NCBI RefSeq assembly: GCF_009727055.1
Contig: NC_052356.1
Span: 1,318,780 to 1,382,779, forward strand
DNA: 64,000 nucleotides
Direction: 5' to 3'
From: Benincasa hispida
Lineage: Eukaryota; Streptophyta; Magnoliopsida; Cucurbitales; Cucurbitaceae
Shown here: in pieces, positions 22,671-33,605 of the stretch
How the letters are laid out: every line of letters starts with the position of its first letter
Position numbering within the stretch: position 1 is the first letter of the stretch
The notes under the pieces: generated by a model
The model's input: the letters and a program-made list of their open reading frames with translations, nothing else
What the model was told of the DNA's origin: nothing
The model's database searches: none
Made by a program: the position numbers and the translations under genes

Positions 22671-23629
22671 ACTGAAATTTTCTAATAACTTTATCATATA
22701 GAAGTTATTAAACTGCCACTAAAGTGTTCTATTTGGGTATATTTATACTTAGGTTCTTTCCGGCTAATAAAACAATCCTAAGTCTATGTGGTTTATCCAA
22801 GTATTAACTCTTATAATTGGATTTTAACCTATGATGTCTAGGTGATAAACCATTTTATTACCTCACATCACTCACGTATGCTCATAAAATCAGTTACCAA
22901 CGCACAATAATTCGACCATAATTCCCAGGTAGGAGGTATTCTGTAAACCGTCAACTTAAGTACCCCCAGCCATAGACAGGATTATATACCGGTTGAGTTT
23001 GTAACCAAGTTTTTATAAGTTTTAAAAATTAAAACAGGTGGTCAACCTATGTGAGCATGCAGTTGTTGGTTATGGATTTTAAATGTCTAACCCAAATTTA
23101 TAACAGTTTATAAAACTTTAGACATGCTATTCTCCATAACATACATGAAGCAAATTTAACATAAAATATATATTAAATACAAGAAACTCTAACATGCATA
23201 CTATATATTATAATAATTATAACGTACTCTCAATGCATGTAACATGCTTCCTATGGTGGGATTTTAAATCTAAATGGCATACTATATGCACATACAAGAT
23301 TTATTTAATTATAACATACATCAAATGCATAAATAATTAAACACAGACTGATATGGTTTTAGTTTTGGCAAAAAACAAGCAAACAAAAGCCTAACTATTA
23401 CAAATCAGCTTCAAAATCGCTCAAACCACTCCAAACCGAACCCAAACATCTTGAACTAGACTGGATGAGTCTGAACCAGACCATCAAAGTCTGAACCGGA
23501 CTAGCCGAAACATTTTATGGTTGAACCGGATTGGAACTTGAGAAAATCGGTCGAACCGGCTACTCTCGGTCCAACTCAAAATCTTGCAAAGTCTAATCAT
23601 ATAGCGCTGAACATTATCGTCTTGTGTTG

Positions 23630-24385
23630 TGGAAGTACTGCACGATCGCTTAGTGCCTTAATTAAACGATTGTTTAGCTTTATCACATAAAGCTACACGA
23701 TCACTTAGTGTCTGCCTCAACTAAACGATCGTTTAGCTTTATCGCATAAAGCTACACGATCACTTAGTGTCTGCCGAAGCTAAACGATCGCTTAGCTCTA
23801 TCGTATAGAACTACACGATCGGCCCAACTCCATCGCATAGCCATCTCTTAGTTATCGTATATGCTAACTATGGCTTAGTTTTATCGCATAGAACCAAACG
23901 ATCGCTTAACACCATCGCCTAGCGCTTCATGTCATCGTTTAGTATCTGTCGTAGCTAAATGATCGCTTAGCACCATCTATAGAACATCATCGCATCATTC
24001 AGCATCCTAGGTAAGCGATTTTTTAGTTCCATCGCATAGAAACTTCAACGCATCACTTAACACTTTGGCTACACGATTGCTTAGCTTTGCTTCTAAACGA
24101 TCGCTCAGCACTATCGCGTAGCACTTTATCGCATCGCTTAGGGTGCATCGTTGATAAACGATTGCATAGTACCATCGTATAGTAAATTCAACGTATCATT
24201 TAGTTCCCACGCCAGAGCTAAACGATCGCTTAATGCTATCGTATAGCAAATCGAACGCATCGTTTAGCTCCCGCAGGTACACGATCGTTTGGCGTTCAAC
24301 ATCACAATGACCAAGGCCCATTGCTATACGATCGTCTAGCTTTTCTTCACATCATGTAGCGTCTAGAGCTATACGATCGTTTAGC
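23630..24385. repeat. AAACGATCGNTTAG array in copia 3 leader
   Basis: About seventeen degenerate copies of (A/T)ACGATCG(C/T)TTAG occur in 750 bp, alternating with ATCG(C/T)ATAG motifs. Well-preserved examples lie at about 23,722, 23,782, 24,098 and 24,370. The local spacing is 30-60 bp. CGATCG is a self-complementary core. The array is not open in any frame for a protein and appears to have grown by local duplication. Confidence 0.75.
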
Positions 24386-24683
24386 AACTGGAACCTCAAC
24401 AACGATTCTGAGCAGAAGTTGAAAAACTGGAACAGTAGCTCGACCTTCTTCGCTTGTTTCTTCAATTACATCTTAATTTCGTCTCTAATGACTCCAAATA
24501 AATTACAGACTCTTGCTAACACATATACGCTCGTCAAACAGGAACCAATTACGAATTTAAATGAGAAATTAAAGAGAATTAAACAACCAAATCTAAAAAA
24601 ACCATATCAGTGCACCAATTTCATATTTCTCATATAAAACACCCACCAAACCAAAATTAAACTAAACTGAATGCTTATTTGAT

Positions 24684-24695
24684 GCTCTGATACCA
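24684..24695 (-). promoter_or_regulatory. Primer-binding site of copia 3
   Basis: On the minus strand this is TGGTATCAGAGC, an exact match to the initiator-Met tRNA complement. It lies 2 bp from the LTR edge (TGTAGGATTG on the plus strand from 24,698). It fixes the orientation and the 5' LTR boundary of copia 3. Confidence 0.9.
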
Positions 24696-24697
24696 AT

Positions 24698-25502
24698 TGT
24701 AGGATTGTATCAACAGTAGCGAAAGCACAAGGATCATCTAAGCACTCAAATTCACTAATTTTGGCAAAATATAAAGCATGCTTTTGTAGAAAAAAGTGAG
24801 TTTCAAAACATACCTCTTGTAGAACTTCTTCAAAGCTCCTGCACCAGCTGCTATCTTCTCCCAATCTTATTATAGACCACCTCAAGATCTCTCCCACTAT
24901 TCTTTTGGTACTCTAGATTGAGTTGTGGGACTCAAAACAAGCTTGAATCAATGGTAGAAGGAGAAATGCTCACTGCAAAAAATCAGTTGAACTCTTTCTT
25001 CAAACCAAATTTTCTCTCAAAGTCTCTATAGATTGCATGCTCGATTTTCACTCCAATCTTTTTATTATATTACAAATCAACATGCAAAGAAAATAGTTGC
25101 ATGAGTTGCAGCTCATGCTTGGAGAAGACATGGCAATGATAATGCCATTTGAGTGAACTACTTGGTGATGGATAGTGGAAAAACCTCTTTTTCCATTTTA
25201 TGTGTTTTGTTTGTTTTACTTTTTTCAATTTTATCATAAAATCAAATATTTTATTTAAAAAATATATTTTTTAAAAAAAATGAAAAAAATAATTAATTTC
25301 ATAAATTAATTATTAAATAAACCTTAATTAATTTAATATCAAATATTAAATTGATTTTAACACATATCCATCTTTATATATTTAAATCATATTTAAATCA
25401 TATTTAAATATATACTCATATTCCATTAGTTCTAAAATTAAACACGTAATTATATCTCATATAATTACTAATTCCCTTAATTCTAATTTGAACGATTCAA
25501 AT
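24698..25502 (-). repeat. Truncated 5' LTR of copia 3
   Basis: This matches 16,504-17,278 of the 3' LTR base for base over long runs, with a few indels (for example an extra A-rich piece at 25,255-25,280). It stops after ACGATTCAAAT at 25,502, so the outer 1.06 kb with the LTR start is missing. Because the outer half is gone, no target-site duplication can be read. Confidence 0.8.
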
Positions 25503-27490
25503 GCTTTTAAACTTTTTTAAGAGATTTTCTAGTTTTTTTTTTTTTAATGATTTTAAGGGTACCATATTAAATGAAATTCAGTTATTTATTTTTAATAAAG
25601 TTAATTATTTTATAGTATTTATTTGGTTTTATTAAGTCATGAAAAGATGTCAATTTCGATTGTATGCTTGCATGTCTATAGTAACGGCCTAGTTTGAGTC
25701 TAGGGAGTCGGGTAGTTACACTGTAAGTGTTGAAAGAGATAGAGCATATGTTAGTTGTGTAGTGTGACTGAAATATATCACTCATAAAGTCTATCATTTT
25801 GATAGGTTGGAGTTGCAAATGAAGTATGTTAGTGATAGACATAATGTGCATTATGATTGAAATCAATCAATCATGATAACCTATCAATGATAGATTTGGG
25901 TTTTGAATGAAGTATGTTAGTGATAGACATAATGTGCATTATGATTGAAATCAATCAATCATGATAACCTATCAATGATAGATTTGGGTTTTGAATGAAG
26001 TATGTTAGTGATAGACTTCTAACTATGAGAAAATCTACAACGATAGAAGTCAACACAAATGTAGTTCAACTAGCATAAGACAAAGACATTTGATTAGAAA
26101 ATTGAAAAGTTCGAATTCATCAATTATTTGCTAAAAAAAGACATAATGATAAACACCAACAAAATAATAAGAGAGAGAAATGAAAAAAATTGTGAATAGA
26201 GAAAAGTCAATGAAAATAAGATAGAACTAAAGAAAGAGAATATTGTTCAAAACTTGGCCTATAACGAAAATGAAAGAAAAAAAAAATGACAGAATTGAGA
26301 AGAAGAATTTTAATATTAATTAAGAATGATAAACAAAAACAACCGAAAAGATCATTTGGAAAAAAACTTGATAGAATCTCCTAACTATACATGTTGAACT
26401 CAAGAAGGAAACAAAGGTAATTGAAATGGGAGCCCCCCCAAGAACGAGCAACGGTAACACTTTTAGTGCTCTTAATTAAGTATATATCAATATTTTAAAA
26501 GAATTGAAAATATAGCAATTTTCTCAAATCTTCATATTTTTTTAATCTTTATTCCTATTATACTCTTATTATTTTAAATTGGCAAATTCCAAAACCATAC
26601 TCTGCTTTGTGCTCATTGGACTCCACTTTTCTCACTCTCAATATCATTTAGAATCCCCACGTCACCATCTAGAATTTTTATGGATTTCAACCTCTTTCGT
26701 GTACAAGGTAATTTTACTAAATTTGCTTATAACATGTCTATTTCAACTAGCATAAATTTATATTATCAATCTCGAGATTCAAAGTTGAATCCCTCAACCC
26801 CACATATTGAGAAAAAGAAACAAAACATTATTTAGATAATGGTGGATACAATCAAATAACCTTTTCTTTTTTTCTTTTTAAAGAAAAATTACTGTAGGGG
26901 AATAGGTTCAAACTTTATACACGTCACATACAACTAAAATTTGAAAATCAGAGTTGGACATAACGACGAAAACGAATCTAAAACAATGCATAGCATTTAA
27001 GTAATGCTAACAAGAATCATACAAAAAGCAACTTTCTCTGTCAAATCAACCTAGATTCAGCTATTAACTCATACCATTTGATTCAAAAAAGGAAGCAATA
27101 GTTCATCCAAGTTATTTATCTTCTGTGATGCAGAAGTAACTTATTCGTTCAAATGGGATATATGCTTATTGTTTTTAAAATATCGAATAAATTCTTGACA
27201 TAAAATTCTCTCTCTTTTTTATACCATATGAGTAAGGGAATTCATACGGTAGACTTTTATTAGTGGACACATATTTTATATTAGTTGAACCAAGTTTATT
27301 TGGATAAGATTCTCTACTTTTAAATAAAAGAACAATCAATTGGATTCAAATTCATTATCGATAATGGTTTGTTTTATATTTTAACCATCACGAGTTAACT
27401 TAGTTCGTAGTTGATCTTGATAAAGGGCTAAGAAGACCACGGATACCACCTACCTAGAATTTAGTATAAAATGGGTTTCCTTGGCACTCA
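25503..27490. other. Gene-free region with tandem repeat
   Basis: I find no recognisable coding sequence. It holds a tandem repeat at 25,821-26,016 and several GATAGACTT/GATAGATTT motifs of the foldback-MITE kind. A-rich stretches occur at 26,160-26,350, and a short C-run at about 26,434. Confidence 0.5.
25821..26016. repeat. 88-bp tandem repeat, 2.2 copies
   Basis: Units start at 25,821, 25,909 and 25,997 (GAAGTATGTTAGTGATAGAC). The first two look identical over nearly all 88 bp; the third is cut after about 20 bp. The unit contains ATTGATAGAT/ATCATGATAACC motifs. Confidence 0.85.
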
Positions 27491-27493
27491 AAT

Positions 27494-27511
27494 CACTATA
27501 AGAAAATTGAA
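27494..27511 (+). repeat. CACTA left terminal inverted repeat
   Basis: CACTATAAGAAAATTGA pairs with the right end at about 39,435-39,452. The preceding AAT (27,491-27,493) is the left copy of the target duplication. Confidence 0.9.
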
Positions 27512-27519
27512 CTATTTCG

Positions 27520-28185
27520 ACAATCTTTTATCGGAGGCTATAAAAAACATTCGAAAAAGATATACATTTATTGAAGGTATTGGAAAAACCTCGGAAAAAT
27601 ATGTACTTTTTATTTATCGAAGGTTTTGAAAAAACCTTTGAGATATATGTAGTTTTTGTTGAAGGGCAATAAAAACCTTTGAGAAAGACATACATTTATC
27701 GAAGGCTTTGAAAAGTCTTTTGAAAAATATGCACCTTTTATCAAAGGTTAATAAAAACCTTTGAGAAAGATATATATTTATTAGAGGTATTGGAAAAGTC
27801 TTTGAAAAATGTATACTTTTTATCGAATGTTAATAAAAACCTTTTAAAAAGATATACATTCATCGGAGGTATTTAAAACGCCTCAGAGAAATATCTACTT
27901 TTTATCAAAGGTTAAGAAAAATCTTTGAAAAAGATATATATTTATTCGAAGAATTGAAAAAAAAAACCTTTGGGAATTAAGTACTTTTTATTGAAGGATA
28001 ATAAAAATCTTTGAAAAAGATAAATATTTATCGGAGATGTTGGGAAAATATTTGATAAATATGTACTTTATTTCAAAGGTTATTTCAATATCTTTGAAAA
28101 AGAGATATATTTATCAAAAGACTTTAAGAACCTTTGAAAATATGTTATCCTTTATCGAAGAACTTTAAAACACCTTTGAGAATTT
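27520..28185. repeat. CACTA left subterminal repeat array
   Basis: About ten to twelve degenerate units of roughly 50-60 bp are built from TTTATCGAAGGTTAATAAAA, ACCTTTGAGAAAGATATAC and variants in alternating orientation. Such arrays bind the TNP1/TnpA-type protein in known En/Spm elements. The units are imperfect. Confidence 0.8.
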
Positions 28186-28514
28186 GCTCTGTTCCAGCTC
28201 CACCGAGCTGTTCCATCACTCTCGAGCTCATCAGTTTGGACATGTATAACAACAACATCACTAGTGAATTTGCTCGTCTTTGAACTTATCAATTCTCAAT
28301 TATTGGTATTTTCTGGTGTTTCTTTTTTCACGTTCTCTATTTTTGTTTCCGCTTGTTCTATTTTCATCTCCCGTATTTCTATTTCTTCTTTTCACTTTCA
28401 ATTCTCACTTATAGCATGGTTTCTCATCATTACAAGAAACGTTTCAATAGCGAAAACGGATGAAGATTATTCGTATTAGCTTAATTTTACTTTTCTTCAA
28501 CTGTTGCTTGAGCT

Positions 28515-31500
28515 TACTTTCTATATAGGTTTTCGATGTTGTTATTATTCTAGTCGTGAGTAAAATATTTCATATCAATTTTATAATTTTGATGTTGTTG
28601 AATGCTGACAATCTCATTGCATCAAACAAAAGACAGATTATGAAACCTGAATCCTATTTTCCCTACTTAGGTGAGTAATTAGGGAAATAAAAAGGTATAA
28701 GTTAATTTTATATTGTAAAAAGAAGGTTAGAAAAAAAGAGGAAGAATTTCTAAAGTGTGGAAATAAGACTCTCGGGTGGCTTTGTGTTGGCCTTAGTAAG
28801 TGAAAAATTGGCTAAGTATACAAGCCAAGAGTAGGCATGCGTTGGTAATTAGGAAGTATTAATGCATGAGACATTGTGTGTGTGGCAACCAAGGCTTGTA
28901 GAGGTTGTGTGAGACTAAGTGTGAGACTAAGTGTTGAAGCCAAGGACAAACCATGCGTTGGAGCTAAGCATGAATGCATGAGTTGATGGATTTTTCATGA
29001 TGTGTTGAAAAGGTATGCGGCAATCGAGTCCTTTTGAGGTTATTGGACGCATGGTGTAGGTTGGCTAAGTGATGACATGAAAGGATTGTCCAAGCGTGGG
29101 CGAGGAACATGTCAAACGACCACAAGAGGCTTGCATGATCGTGCAGCGAGGAAGGGCCATCGTGCAACGAGTATGAGCCAGGCACGAGCAAGGAAGTGCT
29201 CGGTTGCTCGCGAGTGTGGGCATTGGGCATTGGGGCATTGCGCGAGGGTAATCGCATAGTTGCATGTGGGGTTACTCGATGAGTGCAAGGTTGAGTGCAC
29301 AATGAGCGCAAGGTTGGGCGCGAGACGATGAGCGCGAGGCGCTGGGCAGGTGATGTGCGCTAAAGCTATGCGATGAAGTTAGGTAGCGTGTTATGAGGTA
29401 TGCGATGATGGGCATGCAATGTGTGCTGGGATTACACAATGAAGCAAGACGATGTGTGTTGAAGCTATGCAATGAGCGTGACAAGGTTGCCTGATGCTCA
29501 TGCGATGGTAAGGCTTGAAAGACCATGCAATGAAGGTACTTTGCAATGGTCTATGAAGTATGCACCGATTATAAGGCCAGACATGGGATGCGTTGATAAG
29601 TTTTGCCATGCGTTGATAGTGTGCTACACATTAATGTTGAAGGATAAAGGCATGCAAAAAAGCTTGTCCAGGCAAGGAAGTTGAGGTTAGTTGATCATGT
29701 TAGGAGGGCAAGCCAAGTTGGTACCATACGATGGCTAGGGCCTTTAACGTTAGAAAGGGTTTCACATCCGCTTGTGGTAAGAGTAGCCTGGGCGTGGAGT
29801 TGGCGTTGGTGGTGGCATGCGATGGAAAAGATGTGATGGTCATAGTCTTAGTTGAACGCATGCTCCAAGGGTGAGTCATGTGAGGATAAGAGTATGTGGC
29901 CAAGTAAGGGTTTGTGATGACTTGAGGTTAGTGTGGTACAAAGGAGGGTGATGTGATGGCTAAGTCATGCGATCAAGTAAGCATGCGACCATGTAGTTGG
30001 AAGGATGCGATGACTCCCTTGGAGAGCAAGGCTGAGTTAGTAACTCATCCAAACATGTGGCTAACTAGGGATGTTTTAGAGTTCATGAAAATGAGGATGG
30101 GTGCATGTGAAGACATGCAAATTGAGGAGATGTGTTGGTTAAAGATGGAGAAAACACCTCAAAATAGGAGGTGGAAAGGAAGTAGGTGGTGGTAAAGCAA
30201 GGTGAAGACACTCCAAAATTTCACTAAGTAGGAGATGTCATGTGTTGGAGCCTTAAAAGATGATGAGGATCGGTTGCTAAAGGCTTATAAATACCACCTC
30301 AAGGCTTCTCTTCAGTTCATAACACAAATTCTCTTCAAAGAAAGTTAGGAAGAGTGGTTGAAGACAAGTTTGGAGTATGCCTTGTGTTGATCATGAAGAG
30401 CATGTGTTGATAGCAAGACCATGCATTGATCAAGAAGGCAGAAGGTACAGGTGTTGTTCGGGGCGTTGGGGGCAGACTATAGTACTAAGTTCAAACGAGG
30501 AGTTCTCTATAAATCAAGTGATTCTTAAGCCAAAATCTCAGAAATTGAGTGTAGTTTCTGGATAAGGGTTGCCACAAGGAATATCTAAGAGAAAGGTTGT
30601 TAAAATCAAAGGAAACCGAGAAGTGTTCATAGAATTGGTGACTGTCGAGCAAAGTGGAGTAATCTTGAGATTTTTAGCTCTTGCGGTGGAGTTTAAATGC
30701 CAAATTTTAAGGGTTCAAAAGGAAGCCAGAGGAAACCAGGAAACTTGGAAAGAGAGAAAGGTTCCAACAAAACAAGGTGAATGGTATTCTTTTAAGATCT
30801 TAAGCATATCTTTTATGTTTTATATTTATGTTGTGAATGGGTAGCCGAAACGAGAATGAGAATATGTGGTTGGGATAGTCAGGGGGTCAACAAACCTAGT
30901 TCCTAAGTCTGGAGCAGAATCTCATGGGATGGTCAGTGGGCCATGAAGCCTAGTTCCTAAGCTTGTAAGAGGAACCTCATATGGGATGGTCAGAGGGCCG
31001 ACGGACCTAGCTTCTAAGTTCATAAGCGACGATCTATGTGCACATAGGGAACACAGGAGATTAAGTGATTATGATAAGTATTAGTTTTAACTATTTAACG
31101 TCTGTGTAGGTAGGGTTGAGAATAGACTCATTCGAGACTGAGGTTTGGATGTTAACCTCGTAATGTAATATGATTTTATTGCTATAAATTGAAAGAGACT
31201 TGTTATGTTGTTACTACTCACTGAGCTTCTTGAAGTTCCCCTCCAAACCCCCGATCTTCTGCCTACCCTTGCCTCCGGTGGTCTTTTCAGAATAAAAAAG
31301 AGTACTGAATGAAAGCCCCCCATACATTATTTTCTTTCATGTTTTTCTTTTCAGGTAGCGAAAGATGAGGAGTTCCAAGGTGCTGCTAAGGTCAAGGTCT
31401 GCCATGCCACAACCACACTTTCATATTTAAGTTGTTATTGTAAACATTTGTAGTTATGTCTGGAAGTTGTATAAACGTTATACTGTTTGTAATAAAGTTT

Positions 31501-32155
31501 GCCAAACAGTTGCGGCTTATTTACTTGGCTTTAAGTTTAGTAAGAGGTAAAAAGGTTCAGATGGATAGTAGGTATCACAAAAGGGTGGTATATGTCGTCC
31601 TCACACCTCCATTCGGGTTTTGGAGGTGAGCTCGAGAGGGGGTGTGACTAAAAACAACCTACGTATATTCATTAATTTGTCTTGTTTAAGAAATTTTGAG
31701 CGTGTATTAAAAAAAAGGAACGAAGAAGAAGAAGAATAAGAAATTTTGTGGATGGTTTTTGGATTTATCTTTGAATGATTCTATCTGATTGCAGGAGATA
31801 ACAAATAATAAAATAATTTTGAATTCTATTGGACTATGAAATTTTATTTAGTTTCTATGTAGGTTCATAGATTACTGGTTAATATTCTAGTTGTGAGTAA
31901 AATGTTTCATATCAATTTTGTAATTCTGATGTTGCTGAATGCTGACAATCTCACTGCATCAATAAAAAGATAGATTAACAATCAGGAATGTAAAGAAACA
32001 ACATACATACAATAAATATTCATTAATTTGTCTTGCTTAAGAAAATTTATGAGTGTATTCAAAGGAAAAAAACAGAAATTTTGTGGATGGTTTTTTAATT
32101 TATCTATCTGATTGCAGGAGATGATAAATAATCAAAATTATTTTGAATTTACTTT
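28515..32155. repeat. Segmental duplication inside the CACTA element
   Basis: About 125 bp at 28,515-28,640 (CTAGTCGTGAGTAAAATATT, GAATGCTGACAATCTCA) recurs at 31,850-31,975. About 170 bp at 31,650-31,820 (TATTCATTAATTTGTCTTG, CTGATTGCAGGAGATAA) recurs at 31,995-32,150. The simplest reading is a tandem pair of about 310-bp units, with the first unit split by the 3-kb insertion at 28,641-31,646. Confidence 0.7.
28641..31646 (-). mobile_element. 3-kb GC-richer insertion, probably a solo LTR-like retroelement
   Basis: This interrupts the first unit of the segmental duplication. The right edge, in minus reading, starts TCACACCCCCTCTCGAGC, the style of gypsy LTR starts. The part at 31,180-31,400 (CTACTCACTGAGCTTC, then TTTTCTTTTCAGGTAGCG) resembles the region often seen inside cucurbit gypsy LTRs. 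28,950-30,250 is G/T-rich with recurring TGCGATG/GAGCGCG/ATGCAATG motifs and many overlapping non-coding frames on both strands. A plus-strand TATAAATACC lies at about 30,287. No gag or pol was found, and I could not define a target duplication. Confidence 0.45.
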
Positions 32156-32259
32156 TATTTTATTGTCATTCTCTCCCTTTCATTCTTTGAATTGTAAATT
32201 AGCTTAAAGTACTAATTTGGTTAAAGTAATCTCTTACTTTTTACAAAGAATTGTATAAT

Positions 32260-32820
32260 ATGGATAGAAGTTGGATGCAAATTGGAAATTGAGTATTGCA
32301 AGAATATAGAACGAAGTTAGAAGTTTTTTGGATTTTGCATTTATGCATGCAATATCTAGTCAAATATCTTGTCCATATAAAAGATGTAATAATGTAGTAC
32401 TTAAGACTCGAGATGATGTTAAAGTAGATTTATTAATGTTTGGAATAGTTCCAAGTTACACTAGATGGACAATGCATGGTGAAAAAGTTTTACTTATGAA
32501 GTAGGAGAAAATGATAATGACACTGATAATGAAGATGTTTTTGAAATACTTGAGGATCATTTTGGTACTTTTAACATAGATAATTGGATTGGTAAAGGAG
32601 AATCAAATAAGCATGGTTATGATGAAGAACCTAATGAGAATGCTTCTAAGTTTTATAGATTGTTGAACAATGTAGAAAAAGAGCTTTATCCTAAGTGTCA
32701 AAAATATTCTAAGTTGTCTTTCATTGTGAAGTTGTTTCATCTAAAGTATTTTGAAAGTTGGAGTAATAAATCATTTACTTTACTGCTTGAGGTATTAAAA
32801 GATGCATTTCTAGTACATAA
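32260..32820 (+). pseudogene. CACTA TNP2-type transposase, N-terminal remnant
   Basis: The ATG at 32,260 gives MDRSWMQ, the conserved start of plant TNP2 transposases. Frame changes lead to SCPYKRCNN (zinc-like CPCxxC region decayed) and SYTRWTMHGE (the YxxWxxHGE motif). At about 32,650-32,810 come FYRLLNNVEKELYPKCQK, YSKLSFIVKLFHLKYF and NKSFTLLLEVLKDA. The catalytic domain that should follow is absent; sequence ends in VHN and stops. The protein would cut and paste the element; this copy has only the first quarter, with stops (for example after QIGN and LLMK). Family identity is firm; function is lost. Confidence 0.85.
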
Positions 32821-33605
32821 CTAATATTAATAATTCAAGGATTTAAGATAAGACCCTTCAATTCATACAAGAGCAGAAACATTCTGATATAATTATTTTA
32901 AATTAGTTCTAGGTGGTATTTGGTAGCACAGCAAACAAAACTAAGAAATGTAGAGGTCCAGTGAATGTTAATATATGGAAGTATTAAAACTTATTTGAAA
33001 AACTGAAAGTTACTAAACGATGATATTATAGTTATGTGTTGATCATATTAGTCATCTGCTCAAACTCTGAGGTCTTCAACTGTTCTTTCACTTTGATGAT
33101 AGAAATTTCGTGTGGTTTATTAGCTTCATATTAAACTTTTTTTTTCTCAATTTCTCGCATAAGAAATTACCAATCAAGATTTTCTTATGAAAATGCCGCC
33201 CCACTTCCTCTAGAACCAGACGGCACTTTGACCGACCCATTTCATTAATATCAAACTTAGACTTAGTTTTGGGGAGGTCTTACTTGGGTCGATCAATCAG
33301 GTTGAAAGGTTTATCTTAGCGTTTGATTGGAGATCATCAGAGTGAAAGTCTTGTTTTTGGCTTTTTGTTATATTTTGTTTGTTTGTTTTTTCTTTTTAGT
33401 TTTTGTCCCTCTCTTTAGATCTTGGTATCATTTTGATATCGAGAACCTACAAGAGAAATCGAAGTTTTGAATGTTGAATTGTTTATGATGCGAGGATTTA
33501 TTTTTGCTGCATCTGTTCTTTATTACTGCTTTTGAATCTTTCATGAGGTTTGCATCTTTTGATTACTATTACTATAATAATGTGATTATGCAGTTGTTGG
33601 TTTAG

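Larger units (their letters stand above)
21794..24683 (-). other. Repetitive leader of copia 3 without Gag
   Basis: About 2.9 kb lies between the protease frame and the PBS. Neither strand gives capsid or zinc-knuckle motifs. It contains degenerate repeated modules (22,190-22,670), a TA-rich part (22,680-23,350), a CCGGTTCAACC-rich stretch (23,420-23,580) and the CGATCG array (23,630-24,385). A 73-codon plus-strand frame at 22,194-22,415 has no recognisable domain. Confidence 0.55.
16504..25502 (-). mobile_element. Minus-strand copia 3 with two LTRs, nested
   Basis: This is a 9-kb element on the minus strand. Its truncated 5' LTR (24,698-25,502) and 3' LTR (16,504-18,336) share direct-repeat sequence starting TGTAGGATTGTATCAACAG. 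A PBS lies at 24,684-24,695, and pol domains run from right to left: protease, integrase, RT, RNase H. It sits beside the truncated copia 2 RT, so it inserted into or replaced part of that element. Pol has stops and frameshifts. No Gag could be found in the 2.9 kb between PBS and protease. Confidence 0.8.

Noticed and set aside
27520..28185. CRISPR-like repeat-spacer pattern
   Set aside because: Repeats are degenerate, alternate in orientation, and are subterminal CACTA arrays in a plant genome.
28964..29609. Several overlapping 60-115-codon ORFs on both strands
   Set aside because: They arise from the G/T-rich low-stop composition of the inserted block; His/Cys/Pro-rich by composition and without known motifs.
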